The position numbers were made by a program, and so were the translations under genes. This document shows, piece by piece, positions 42,028 through 50,639 of a DNA stretch of 64,000 bases. The stretch comes from Bacteroidaceae bacterium (GTDB taxonomy: Bacteria > Bacteroidota > Bacteroidia > Bacteroidales > Bacteroidaceae). Below the pieces are notes generated by a model. That model was not told the DNA's origin, did no database searches, and worked only from the letters and a program-made list of their open reading frames with translations. Position 1 is the stretch's first letter. Each line of letters starts with the position of its first letter. The DNA is taken from contig JAFXVN010000020.1 in NCBI GenBank assembly GCA_017524545.1, forward strand, positions 43,733 to 107,732, in the 5' to 3' direction.

Positions 42028-45000
42028 ATGAAGAAAAGTCTCAAAATCCTACTCGCATCCCTTTTCGCAGTGCTCGGCATGATACCCGCTTTGGCACAGG
42101 CAGAGCAATTCGCAGGAAAGATTATCAAACTCGGCGGCAATGCAACGACGCTCGAGACAGGACAGTGGTATGTCCTCTTTAATGGCTCGACCTCATCCTA
42201 TACGGTGGAGGGCGCAGGCAACACGTTGGGCGTATCCACGACAACCCCCAACAACACGGACGCTCAAGTCAACGCCGGTTACCTCGTCCAGCTTGAAGAG
42301 ACGGGAACCGCAGGGCAGTACTACTTGAAGTCTGGCTTGGGCAACTACTATTCTAACGTTAACACGAGCCAAAACTACGGCACAGACCCCAATGCAGTTG
42401 CCAAGTATGCATACACCATCGCCCAGCTCGGAACGGCAGGTCACTGGTCGCTGCGCAGCAACGGCATCTACTATTTGCAGAGCAATGGCGGCAAGCTCGT
42501 GGGCGCACAGAGTGCCGGAGGCTCTGGCACCGACCGCGACTGGGTGTTTCGCAAAGTCACCTTTACGGAATTCAGCGACCTTACAGGCAAGGCATACGTC
42601 AACTATGTGTTGAGCAGCACCAACATCGTTCGCCTCACCAGCCGCCGCAACACCAACGTCCGTCTGGCTGATAACGGCAACAACACTCTGGGCACCAGCA
42701 AGAACGACAACACCCTGGCACAGGTTTGGCTCCTTTCAAAGTCGGGTAGCGGCTACACCCTGCGCAATGCCAACACCGGCCGTTTCCTGGACGACGACGA
42801 CAACTTCCGCACGCCCTCCACAAAGGCAACCACCATCTACATCCAGTTCAGCCCCAACAACGGAACAGACGATGCCTCCATCAACCTTTCGGAGAAGGAG
42901 GACTTTTCCGGCAATGTCTGCCTGAATCTTGGAACAGACGGCACGACACTCTACAAGTGGGCTTGCCAGGGCGACCAGGGCTGTGACTGGAGCATCGCCC
43001 TCGTGGATAACTTCACGATGAAGGAGGTGGAGGACCACCTGCTGGCTCTGGGCGGCTACTCCGAGCCCGTCGTTGGCAAGTACTACCGCATCAAGAATGC
43101 AGGCAAGCTGAACTACATCAACGAGAACTTCTCTTCCAACGTCCTCGTTTGCGAGGGCAAGGATGCCGACAAGCTCTCGCAGTATTGGACGCTCGTTCAG
43201 ACGAATAATGGCCGCTACTGTTTGCAGAACCTTTGCACGCAACGCTTCATCGGCCAGCAGAACGGCACACTCAGCCAGCAGTACCGCACCACGTTAACCA
43301 AGAGCTCCGCCATATTCACCATCCAAAGGAGCGACGATGCAACGTCCCTGACGTACTACATCCTCGACAGCGGCACCGTAGGCCTCCATTGCGATGCCAG
43401 CAACAATGTGGTGGGATGGAGCAACAGCAACGCCAACAGCGTCTGGGGCTTCGAGGAAGTGGAGCTGACCGACGAGTTCATTCAGGAGGGACGTTCACAG
43501 CTTGCCACATATACCGACCTCCAGAACCACCTCAGCACCTACAAGAGACTCCTCAACAACCTCTTCCAGGACAAAGCTTGCACTGTCCTGAAGGATGAGA
43601 TACAGGCACTCAGCGACGAGGCATTGGCAGAGAACAGCGACTTCGCCGCCCTCAACAGCGACATGAAGGAAATGGTGCTCAAGGTGAAGAATAACACATG
43701 GGAGAGCTTCACCGCCTCCAACGGCTACAAGCGCGAGGCTTTCGAGAAGTTCTTCCGCGTGCGCGACGACTACTATGTGTATAGCAACAACCAGAAGATG
43801 TCGTGGGACGAATACGCTGGCATGAGCAACGCCTTCGGCAAGCTCTCTGGACCCACCGGTATCGTTGGCAAGGCAGGTGACATCATCTATATTTATGTTG
43901 ACGCGGAGCCGAGCAGCGACTGCACCTTGCAGGCGGAGGTTGTGGTCGATTCGGAAAGCCCGGGCGACCATGCGACGGGCACCACCACCAACCTGAAGGC
44001 CGGCCTCAATGCCATACTGATGAGTGCGCCCAGCACACTCTACATCTTCTATCAGCTCAACGACCCCGAAAAGTATCTTGCCGACTATCCCGCTGCCAAG
44101 ATTCACATCGAGGGCGGACAGCTGCAGGGCTACTTCGACTATACGCGCGGCATGACCAATCAGGACTGGACGCTCCTCTACGAGAAGATGCTGAACAAGA
44201 GTATAGTCACCAACCTCAAGAGCGAGCGCATCGTCTTCGCCATGCTCACTAACCTAGTGAAGGATGCTATGGGCAAGACAGCCGAGGCAGAAGGACTGAT
44301 GCGCGTCTGGAGCAACTTCGCGGACCTCGAAGAGGACCTCATGGGCTTCAAGGAAGACCTTCAGGGACGCTTCCGCAACATCTGGAACGCCTTCTCCGTC
44401 AACCACGGCTACATGTATTCCACCACCTACGGCACCTACTACAGCGACGAAACCATCTCCACGGTGATGAACTACAACACGATTACGTCGAGCGGCGGCG
44501 CCATCTGGGGACCCTCGCACGAGATTGGGCACAACCACCAGGCAAGCATCAACATCGTGGGTGCAACCGAGGTGAGCAACAACCTCTTCTCCAACGTCAA
44601 CGTCTTCCTGCAGGGCATTTCCACGACACGAGGCTCAAAGGCGAGCGATACCTTCGAGGACTTCGCAAAGGGCAAGGGATGGTTCGAGCTGGACATCTGG
44701 GAGCAGACACGTTTCTACTACCAGCTCTACCTCTACTTCCATGCACAGGGACACAAGCCCGACTTCTATCCCACGCTCTTCAAGATGCTCCGCAAAGACC
44801 CCATCAGGAAGCGTACAGGTCCATCCGATTCAACCCTTAAAAACGGTGACGGCGAGACTGTGGGCGGACGCATCACCTATGGTAAGGACGACTACCTGCA
44901 TCTGGCCAAGAAGATGTGCGACGCAGCCCAGCTCGACCTCAGCGAACTCTTCGAGGTGAACGGTATGTTCGTGCCATACGAGAAGAAGTATATCGGCGAC

Positions 45001-46230
45001 TATAGCGAGTATTGGGTGACGACCACCGAAGCGGACATCGAGGCGGCCAAGACATACATGCACCGCTATCCGAAAGCTCCCAGCATCTGCTTCATCGAAG
45101 ACCGCATCAAGCCCTCGCCAGTTGTCCTCGACAACCCGCTTGAAGGCAAGACGTCAAGCGCGACTCGTATGGCCTACTCCAATGAGGTTCCCACGGGCTA
45201 TGCCGATGTCGGTCAGTGGAGCGACTTCGTGGATGAGTACCAGACCAACGGCTACTACTACACAACATCTACCAGCTCTGGTCAGACCACATACAACATC
45301 AACGGCGAAGGAGCCATCGGTTTCAAGGTTTATGATAAGGACGGCAACCTCATCTACCTCTCCAACAAGAAGAAGATGACACCTCCCAGCGTTGTGGCAG
45401 AGAAGATGAAGAACGGCTTCAAGATTGTGGCTTGCGAGGCCAACGGCTACGAAGTGCTCATCCCCTTCGGCTCTGCCATGTATCGCGGCGAGATGACAGC
45501 CTACTTCGAGGGCAACCCGACCCCCCATACATTATATTATTATGGTACAGGCACAGCTGGCAAGAGCGAGATGAATCCGCTGCCCGCCAACTCTATCGCT
45601 TACGTCAAGCCCGGTCAGACCGCCAAGAAGCTGCCCACGGCAGAGCTTTTGGAGAACGTCAACGTGGTGGGTCCGGACAGCATCGCACAGTCTCTCGTCA
45701 TCGATGGCGATAAGCCCTTCTTCGTTCCCACCGACTTCACAGCTGAGGCTATCTCCTTTACCAAGAGTGGCGAAGGCTATCAGGCCCTCTGTCTGCCCTT
45801 CGATTCATATCCAGTCGGAGTCATTGCAGAGGATGGTACATATTATAATTGTGCCGAAGAAGGTTGGTCGAATGCCATAGCAGCTGGTGCCTCCGTTATC
45901 TTCCTTGTCAATGGAAAGCTCAACTACACATGGCCTTCTTATGAAATGTCGGTTCATGCTGGCACATACGGCGTGACGGAGAGCGGCTACATTCTTGCAC
46001 CTGATTTTAACCCAGAAGTCTCTCCTGCTGTCCAGCTTGTTTATGCTGAGAACATTTCTCCCTTCATTTACGTGTGGGATGAATCCAGCGGTATCAAAGG
46101 AATCGAACAGCCAATGGTCAATGGTCAATGGTCAACGGCCAATGGCATTTACAACCTTGCAGGCCAGCGAATCCAGAAACTGCAGAAGGGCGTGAATATC
46201 GTTAATGGCAAGAAAGTTTTGGTGAAGTAA
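42028..46230 (+). CDS. Large secreted M60-like metalloprotease (mucinase/enhancin type)
   Basis: A 1400-residue exported protein, signal peptide MKKSLKILLASLFAVLGMIP..AQA. The first 500 residues contain beta-trefoil (ricin-like) modules with repeated YYLKSGLGNYY, TLRNANTGRFLDDDD and YCLQNLCTQRFIGQQNG motifs. The M60 catalytic part spans about 600-1000: GAIWGPSHEIGHNHQASINI (gluzincin HExxH at about 831-835), then VGATEVSNNLFSNVNVFLQG with downstream Glu, and WEQTRFYYQLYLYF. A beta-rich C-terminal part ends with IYNLAGQRIQKLQKGVNIVN and GKKVLVK, the Prevotella C-terminal tail. The preceding PMVNGQWSTANG is encoded by an AATGGTCAATGGTCAATGG word repeat. Family enzymes cleave O-glycosylated mucin-like proteins; the start at 42028 fits the signal peptide. 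Confidence 0.85.
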   Translation: MKKSLKILLASLFAVLGMIPALAQAEQFAGKIIKLGGNATTLETGQWYVLFNGSTSSYTVEGAGNTLGVSTTTPNNTDAQVNAGYLVQLEETGTAGQYYLKSGLGNYYSNVNTSQNYGTDPNAVAKYAYTIAQLGTAGHWSLRSNGIYYLQSNGGKLVGAQSAGGSGTDRDWVFRKVTFTEFSDLTGKAYVNYVLSSTNIVRLTSRRNTNVRLADNGNNTLGTSKNDNTLAQVWLLSKSGSGYTLRNANTGRFLDDDDNFRTPSTKATTIYIQFSPNNGTDDASINLSEKEDFSGNVCLNLGTDGTTLYKWACQGDQGCDWSIALVDNFTMKEVEDHLLALGGYSEPVVGKYYRIKNAGKLNYINENFSSNVLVCEGKDADKLSQYWTLVQTNNGRYCLQNLCTQRFIGQQNGTLSQQYRTTLTKSSAIFTIQRSDDATSLTYYILDSGTVGLHCDASNNVVGWSNSNANSVWGFEEVELTDEFIQEGRSQLATYTDLQNHLSTYKRLLNNLFQDKACTVLKDEIQALSDEALAENSDFAALNSDMKEMVLKVKNNTWESFTASNGYKREAFEKFFRVRDDYYVYSNNQKMSWDEYAGMSNAFGKLSGPTGIVGKAGDIIYIYVDAEPSSDCTLQAEVVVDSESPGDHATGTTTNLKAGLNAILMSAPSTLYIFYQLNDPEKYLADYPAAKIHIEGGQLQGYFDYTRGMTNQDWTLLYEKMLNKSIVTNLKSERIVFAMLTNLVKDAMGKTAEAEGLMRVWSNFADLEEDLMGFKEDLQGRFRNIWNAFSVNHGYMYSTTYGTYYSDETISTVMNYNTITSSGGAIWGPSHEIGHNHQASINIVGATEVSNNLFSNVNVFLQGISTTRGSKASDTFEDFAKGKGWFELDIWEQTRFYYQLYLYFHAQGHKPDFYPTLFKMLRKDPIRKRTGPSDSTLKNGDGETVGGRITYGKDDYLHLAKKMCDAAQLDLSELFEVNGMFVPYEKKYIGDYSEYWVTTTEADIEAAKTYMHRYPKAPSICFIEDRIKPSPVVLDNPLEGKTSSATRMAYSNEVPTGYADVGQWSDFVDEYQTNGYYYTTSTSSGQTTYNINGEGAIGFKVYDKDGNLIYLSNKKKMTPPSVVAEKMKNGFKIVACEANGYEVLIPFGSAMYRGEMTAYFEGNPTPHTLYYYGTGTAGKSEMNPLPANSIAYVKPGQTAKKLPTAELLENVNVVGPDSIAQSLVIDGDKPFFVPTDFTAEAISFTKSGEGYQALCLPFDSYPVGVIAEDGTYYNCAEEGWSNAIAAGASVIFLVNGKLNYTWPSYEMSVHAGTYGVTESGYILAPDFNPEVSPAVQLVYAENISPFIYVWDESSGIKGIEQPMVNGQWSTANGIYNLAGQRIQKLQKGVNIVNGKKVLVK

Positions 46231-46260
46231 CGTCCATTCGCCACACAGACCACAAAACGA

Positions 46261-46346
46261 GGCTGTGTCATAATTAACGACAACGGATTTCACGGATTAT
46301 CTCATGTGCTGATTCCTATTATCACATAAATCCGTGAAATCCGTTG
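46261..46346. repeat. ACGGATT hairpin, copy C
   Basis: GGCTGTGTCATAATT (46261-46275) is followed by CAACGGATTTCACGGATTAT, pairing with the inverse AATCCGTGAAATCCGTTG (46329-46346). It is one ACGGATT word shorter than the other copies. It starts 31 nt after the M60 stop and 20 nt before the LRR gene. Confidence 0.82.
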
Positions 46347-46365
46347 TTTTATACATACAACTAAT

Positions 46366-47550
46366 ATGAAAACAACTAATATGAAAAAACAGTTATTTAT
46401 AACCCTGTTCTCTTTGCTGTCGCTTACAGCAAGTGCCTACGATGCCGAAATCAATGGCATCTTCTATTATCTCTCCGGAAACGAGGCAGAGGTAACTTCT
46501 TATATCCATAGAAGAAATGAATCGACAGCGGCTCTTGTAGTTTTACCGGAAGACCGCGAGAAGGAGTACTCTGGCGTGGTGAAAATTCCGAAGTCTGTCA
46601 CCTACAATGGCATCAAGTACAAAGTGACTGGTATCGGCGAGAGAGCTTTCTCTAATTGCAAAGACTTGGAATCTGTAGTTATCCCAAAGAGTGTGAAGAG
46701 CATCGGAAGCTTTGCTTTCGCCGGGTGCAGCAGACTGGGAGCCGTCGTCATCCCCAAGAGCGTGACCAGCATCGGAAGTGCCGTTTTCGCTGGATGCGTC
46801 TCCGTCAAAGTGAAAAAAGGCAACAAGAAGTATGATTCCCGCGACAACTGCAATGCTGTTATAGAGACTGCCACAAACAAATTGATTTCTGGTTGTAACA
46901 GCACCACCATCCCCAACAGCGTGACATCAATCGAAGGAATGGCCTTTTGCGGCTGTAGCGGTCTGACTTCCATTACTATCCCCGAAAGCGTGACCAGCAT
47001 CGGCCTCTTTGCTTTCCATGATTGCTATTTCGCGCCTGACTCGATTATTAACAATTCTTCTATGTCGGGAGCCGATACACAAGCAGCCGAGTTAAAAAAG
47101 CTGTTGGGTGACGAGTCAAGTGAGCAACTGAAAAGTCTGATGGGTGTCAGCATGGGTGACAACTGGGGGGCAAACCTGTGTGACGCAGAAACGACAGACG
47201 GGCTATTGATCAAAGACGGAACTATAATAAAGTGCAGGTCTTGGGCAAAATCCGTTACGATTCCCAACAGTGTGGAGCGCATCGACCAGAATGCTTTCTT
47301 TGACTGCCCCAACCTGACCACCGTTATTATCGGTAACGGCGTGAAAGACATTAGCTTTAATGCTTTCTTCTTTTGTACAGAGCTAAGGCATGTATATTGC
47401 TATGCGACCACGCCGCCGAATATCCCTCGCGGAGGTGCATTCAACAGTATCGTCCGAGCAACTACCCTCCACGTCCCAGCCGCATCCATTGAAGCCTACA
47501 AGGCGAATGAATCCTGGAACCGGTTCAAGAGCATCATGGCGATAGAATGA
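46366..47550 (+). CDS. Secreted leucine-rich-repeat protein, BspA-like
   Basis: A 394-residue protein with a signal peptide (MKKQLFITLFSLLSLTASA; start may be 46366 or 46381) and LRR_5 (Treponema/BspA type) repeats: GIGERAFSNCKDLESVVIPK, SVKSIGSFAFAGCSRLGAVV, TSIEGMAFCGCSGLTSITIP, ERIDQNAFFDCPNLTTVIIG. Around residue 225-300 an unrelated insert of about 75 residues interrupts the solenoid. The C-terminus ends LHVPAASIEAYKANESWNRF, the usual cap of this family. Surface adhesion is the typical role; the target is unknown. Confidence 0.88.
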   Translation: MKTTNMKKQLFITLFSLLSLTASAYDAEINGIFYYLSGNEAEVTSYIHRRNESTAALVVLPEDREKEYSGVVKIPKSVTYNGIKYKVTGIGERAFSNCKDLESVVIPKSVKSIGSFAFAGCSRLGAVVIPKSVTSIGSAVFAGCVSVKVKKGNKKYDSRDNCNAVIETATNKLISGCNSTTIPNSVTSIEGMAFCGCSGLTSITIPESVTSIGLFAFHDCYFAPDSIINNSSMSGADTQAAELKKLLGDESSEQLKSLMGVSMGDNWGANLCDAETTDGLLIKDGTIIKCRSWAKSVTIPNSVERIDQNAFFDCPNLTTVIIGNGVKDISFNAFFFCTELRHVYCYATTPPNIPRGGAFNSIVRATTLHVPAASIEAYKANESWNRFKSIMAIE

Positions 47551-47690
47551 AAGGGGAAAAAGAAACGTCCTCGCCAGATGCCTTTTACATAGTATCTTAA
47601 TGATTCGGTTTCAGTTGAAATTCATAGAGGCTTTTTGTGCCTGTAGCTGAATTTATTTGCATATTTCTTTGCTCGTATCGGATAATTCGC

Positions 47691-47698
47691 TAACTTTG
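47691..47698 (+). promoter_or_regulatory. Promoter of the mntA-hepT pair
   Basis: TAACTTTG (47691-47698) with TTTG at 47668-47671 and a 19-nt spacer, a full consensus promoter 52 nt before the mntA ATG. Confidence 0.7.
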
Positions 47699-47749
47699 CA
47701 AAACAAATAATGCAAAAATGTGTCTAAACAAAGGTTTTAGGATTACATT

Positions 47750-48043
47750 ATGTTAGACAAAACCCAAACCATAGAAAAGTTACGTTCCACACGTCAGTAT
47801 CTTGACGAACACTATGGCGTACGCTCCATGTTGCTCTTTGGCTCTCTTGCCAAAGGTCAACAACGTGAGGGTAGTGATGTCGATGTGTGCGTAGAGATGG
47901 TACCCAATCTGTTCAAACAAGCAGGAATCAAGGCATATTTGGAGGAACTGCTGGGTTGCGACGTTGACGTGGTACGTATGAGGGAATACATGAATCCTGT
48001 CTTTAAACAACAGATACAAAAGTATGGAATTCGAGTCTATTGA
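47750..48043 (+). CDS. mntA: MNT-type nucleotidyltransferase antitoxin
   Basis: A 97-residue minimal nucleotidyltransferase: LLFGSLAKGQQREGSDVDVC carries the GSx10DxD active site, and a third acidic residue is expected at CDVDVVR. In MNT/HEPN pairs the MNT protein adenylylates and silences the HEPN RNase. It overlaps hepT by 20 bp, with its own consensus promoter. Confidence 0.88.
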   Translation: MLDKTQTIEKLRSTRQYLDEHYGVRSMLLFGSLAKGQQREGSDVDVCVEMVPNLFKQAGIKAYLEELLGCDVDVVRMREYMNPVFKQQIQKYGIRVY

Positions 48044-48422
48044 ACAGATGCAGATGGTCTATGAGACCCTCAAGAATATCAATATAGCGATTACCCGGTT
48101 AGAGGAACGCTCTTTGAATATCCATAGTGTTAGCGATTATATGACATCTTCATCAGGCATGGAGAAGCTCGATGCTGCTTGTATGGTGCTGATAGCCCTT
48201 GGAGAGAGCGTAAAGACTTTGGACAAACTAACAGAGAAGAAGCTTCTTCCCACCTATCCGTCCATAGATTGGAAAGGAATTATGGGTGTAAGAGACATTA
48301 TTGCCCATCACTATTTTGAGGTTGACCCAGATGCAGTCTTCAATATCGTCAAGAACGACTTGGCAACTCTAAAGCAAGCTATCAACTATTTCATAAATCA
48401 GTTATTTGCAAAACAGGAATAA
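48024..48422 (+). CDS. hepT: HEPN-domain RNase toxin (HepT, DUF86)
   Basis: A 132-residue all-helical HEPN protein. The catalytic Rx4H motif is intact in GVRDIIAHHYFEVD (about 89-96, R-x4-H-x-Y). AACMVLIALGESVKTLDKLT and FNIVKNDLATLKQAINYFIN are the flanking helices. Paired with mntA as a type VII-like toxin-antitoxin unit; the Tyr of the motif is the site modified by the partner in characterised pairs. Confidence 0.88.
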   Translation: MEFESIEQMQMVYETLKNINIAITRLEERSLNIHSVSDYMTSSSGMEKLDAACMVLIALGESVKTLDKLTEKKLLPTYPSIDWKGIMGVRDIIAHHYFEVDPDAVFNIVKNDLATLKQAINYFINQLFAKQE

Positions 48423-48457
48423 TTGACCCTTAATCAGATATTGTCAATGAAGTAAAC

Positions 48458-48504
48458 AAAAGGCATCCCCAAGGAGCTACAAGCAAGCGAAAGGGGATGC
48501 CTTT
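48458..48504 (+). terminator. Terminator after hepT
   Basis: AAAAGGCATCCCC (48458-48470) pairs with GGGGATGCCTTT (48493-48504), followed by ATTTG. It lies 35 nt downstream of the hepT stop. Confidence 0.7.
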
Positions 48505-48540
48505 ATTTGTGTTATCACTAAAAACATAACAGGCCTCGAA

Positions 48541-48610
48541 AAACTGTTTCGCACGTGGAAACACTTTGTTTCACGGGCGAAACAATTTGTTTCCACTGCC
48601 GAAACAAACA
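48541..48610. repeat. Palindrome array, GAAAC-N5-GTTTC at 21-22 bp period
   Basis: GAAACACTTTGTTTC (48558-48572) and GAAACAATTTGTTTC (48579-48593) are 21 bp apart; half-words GTTTC at 48546 and GAAAC at 48601 continue the register at 22 bp. Same architecture as 388-530 and 25825-25895 with a different word. A 72-codon frame across it is not credited. Confidence 0.8.
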
Positions 48611-48632
48611 AACGATGCCTGCTGTCACGGGT

Positions 48633-48718
48633 ACCCTTTCAGGGTGCATTCACTATCCGCTCCGTTTCCGCAGGTCGTCCCGACCTACGGTTACTGAAAG
48701 GAGACGGTTTCACCGTCT
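48633..48718. repeat. Block of three small hairpins
   Basis: Three consecutive perfect hairpins: ACCCT-TTC-AGGGT (48633-48645), AGGTCG-TCC-CGACCT (48672-48686) and AGACGG-TTTCA-CCGTCT (48702-48718). CCTTTCAG of the first also pairs with CTGAAAGG at 48694-48701. It could be a compact structured RNA element or a short mobile repeat; nothing in it codes convincingly. Confidence 0.55.
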
Positions 48719-48847
48719 TGGTGGTATCATTGTGGATAATCATTTAAATAAAGATGAAAAGAACGAAAAATGACAATGTTTTGGTCGAATGACCGATTTG
48801 GGTTTAACTTTTTCGCTTATCTTGTTGTTTTTCTATAATTCTTTTTG

Positions 48848-48855
48848 TACTTTTG
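48848..48855 (+). promoter_or_regulatory. -7 box of the DUF6057 operon
   Basis: TACTTTTG (48848-48855), 28 nt before the DUF6057 start. About 55 nt upstream is ATGACCGATTTGGGTTTA, shared with small RNA 2 (11571-11588). Confidence 0.6.
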
Positions 48856-48883
48856 CATTCGCAATGTGCTTTTCTGTTTAATC

Positions 48884-50590
48884 ATGCAAATGCAAAAGAA
48901 ATACGCAAAGCCGCACAAGGCGGCACAACAAAAGACAGCGGCAGCTCCTTCGTCTAAACGCAGGAATTGGAGGCTGCCCGCCCTGCCTGTCTTCTTTGTC
49001 TTGACTTGGCTGTGGGCAGCTTGGTACTATGGCAGTGTTTTCCATGTCAGTCGCGAGTACAGTTTTTGGGTGGCGGACACCCGAATCATGGAGTTCATCC
49101 TGTGCCAGCCATACGGCATCCTGCGCTACATCGGGCGTGCCATGTTGCAACTTTATAAATATCCGTGGCTTGGCGGCTTGCTCATGGCGCTGATGCTCAC
49201 GGCTATAAGTTGGCTAATGGGAAAGACCCTTTCTGGCTTCCCCTCAAAAGACCCCTCTAAATCTCCCCTTAAAGGGGAGACTTCCTCCCTCCCTTTAAGG
49301 GAGGGATGGGGCGGGTCTCTCCGTTTCCTGCCTGCCCTGATATATGTGGCAGTCGTCACTTGGCACGGTCTTGACATATTCTTCGAGGCACGCACAGGAT
49401 TTATCTTCGGCATCCCCTTCGTCATGCTGGTTGTGCTTTGCATCTGGGCAGTGATTATCAAGAGCTTCAGACTAAATTCAAAATTCAGAATTCAAAATTC
49501 AAACGAGCAAACGGACAAAGAGCAGCAGGAGTTGACCCGTGGCAAGAATTATCAATTATCAATTATCAATTATCAATTACTTTTTATTGCTCTCTCCTTT
49601 GCTGCCATCATCGGCTTCGACCAGTGGCAGCGGCCTTACGTCCGGGTCATCTGCAGCTTGCTTGATATGGAGTACCGCCAGGACTGGGCTGGCATCCAGA
49701 AGCTTGCCCGCGCCAATGCCACGATGAGCAACCGCCCGATGGCCTGCTCATACGCGATTGCCCTTGTGCAGACGGGGCAGATAGCCGAACGCATGTACGA
49801 TATTCGGCTGGACTACGATTCGCTTCATGTTCATGGCATGGACTGGAAGCACAACAATGCAAGCATCCTCTATGTGCCGGAAGGCAACTACTATGGTGGC
49901 TTCGTGGAGTCTTCGCAACATGCCTGTATGGAGCAGATGGTGATGACGGGGCCGACGGTACGTCTGCTGAAGCTCCTGGTCAAGTGTGCCTTGATGCGCG
50001 AGGAATGGGAATTAGCAGAAAAGTATCTCGCTGTGTTGCGACGCGTTCCCTTTGAGGGCGCATTCTGCGAGAAGTACGGAGCGATGGTGCGCCGCACCGA
50101 TTTGGTCAATGCCGACAAGGAGATGGCATTGATACGCCTGACGGAACCCATCCACGACAGCTTCGAGAACCAATACCAGCAGCCGCTTTTCATGGGCTAT
50201 AACCTTCTGCTCATTGAGGGACGCAGCAGGGAGGCACTCATCAACAGCCTTTGTGTCTGCCTCTACACGAAGCTCATGCCGCAGTTCGTTGAACGCCTTG
50301 AGCCGCTCGTTGGCACCACACCGCCCAGCATCATCATGGACGGCATCATGCTGGCAGAGAACAAGAACCCGGGCATTACCCAGCACTTCACAGGGTTCAA
50401 CTTCCGTCAGCCGCAGCTGCAAAGCTTCCTCGAGAATACGCGGCCTTATATGAAAGACCGTCCGGGCTTTGCCTACGAACTCTTCCCCCGCTACAAAGGC
50501 TACTATCCCTACTACTACTTCTTCGGAAACCTCAAGGCTACCAAGAAGGGATACACCAGCCTGTCGTCCAGCAGCTCGGGGGTGAACTAA
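48884..50590 (+). CDS. DUF6057 family membrane protein
   Basis: A 568-residue protein with N-terminal transmembrane segments (ALPVFFVLTWLWAAWYYGSV, GGLLMALMLTAISWLMG, LPALIYVAVVTWH, FGIPFVMLVVLCIWAVIIK, LLFIALSFAAIIGF) and a C-terminal helical, TPR-like soluble domain (CALMREEWELAEKYLAVLRR). Family function is unknown. Three repeat families are embedded in frame between membrane segments: a complete palindromic element (49240-49321) giving SKDPSKSPLKGETSSLPLRE; a TTCAAAATTCAG word giving NSKFRIQNSN (49473-49505); and an AATTATCAATTATC word giving NYQLSIINYQL (49547-49580). Start at 48884 rather than 48845, which overlaps the -7 box. Confidence 0.85.
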   Translation: MQMQKKYAKPHKAAQQKTAAAPSSKRRNWRLPALPVFFVLTWLWAAWYYGSVFHVSREYSFWVADTRIMEFILCQPYGILRYIGRAMLQLYKYPWLGGLLMALMLTAISWLMGKTLSGFPSKDPSKSPLKGETSSLPLREGWGGSLRFLPALIYVAVVTWHGLDIFFEARTGFIFGIPFVMLVVLCIWAVIIKSFRLNSKFRIQNSNEQTDKEQQELTRGKNYQLSIINYQLLFIALSFAAIIGFDQWQRPYVRVICSLLDMEYRQDWAGIQKLARANATMSNRPMACSYAIALVQTGQIAERMYDIRLDYDSLHVHGMDWKHNNASILYVPEGNYYGGFVESSQHACMEQMVMTGPTVRLLKLLVKCALMREEWELAEKYLAVLRRVPFEGAFCEKYGAMVRRTDLVNADKEMALIRLTEPIHDSFENQYQQPLFMGYNLLLIEGRSREALINSLCVCLYTKLMPQFVERLEPLVGTTPPSIIMDGIMLAENKNPGITQHFTGFNFRQPQLQSFLENTRPYMKDRPGFAYELFPRYKGYYPYYYFFGNLKATKKGYTSLSSSSSGVN

Positions 50591-50639
50591 GTTGAAAGTT
50601 ATATTAGTGCAGTAGCAAATTCTTAATTCTTCATCTAAC

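Noticed and set aside
48555-48773. 72-codon frame across the palindrome array
   Set aside because: Composed of repeat and hairpin sequence; no promoter or domain.
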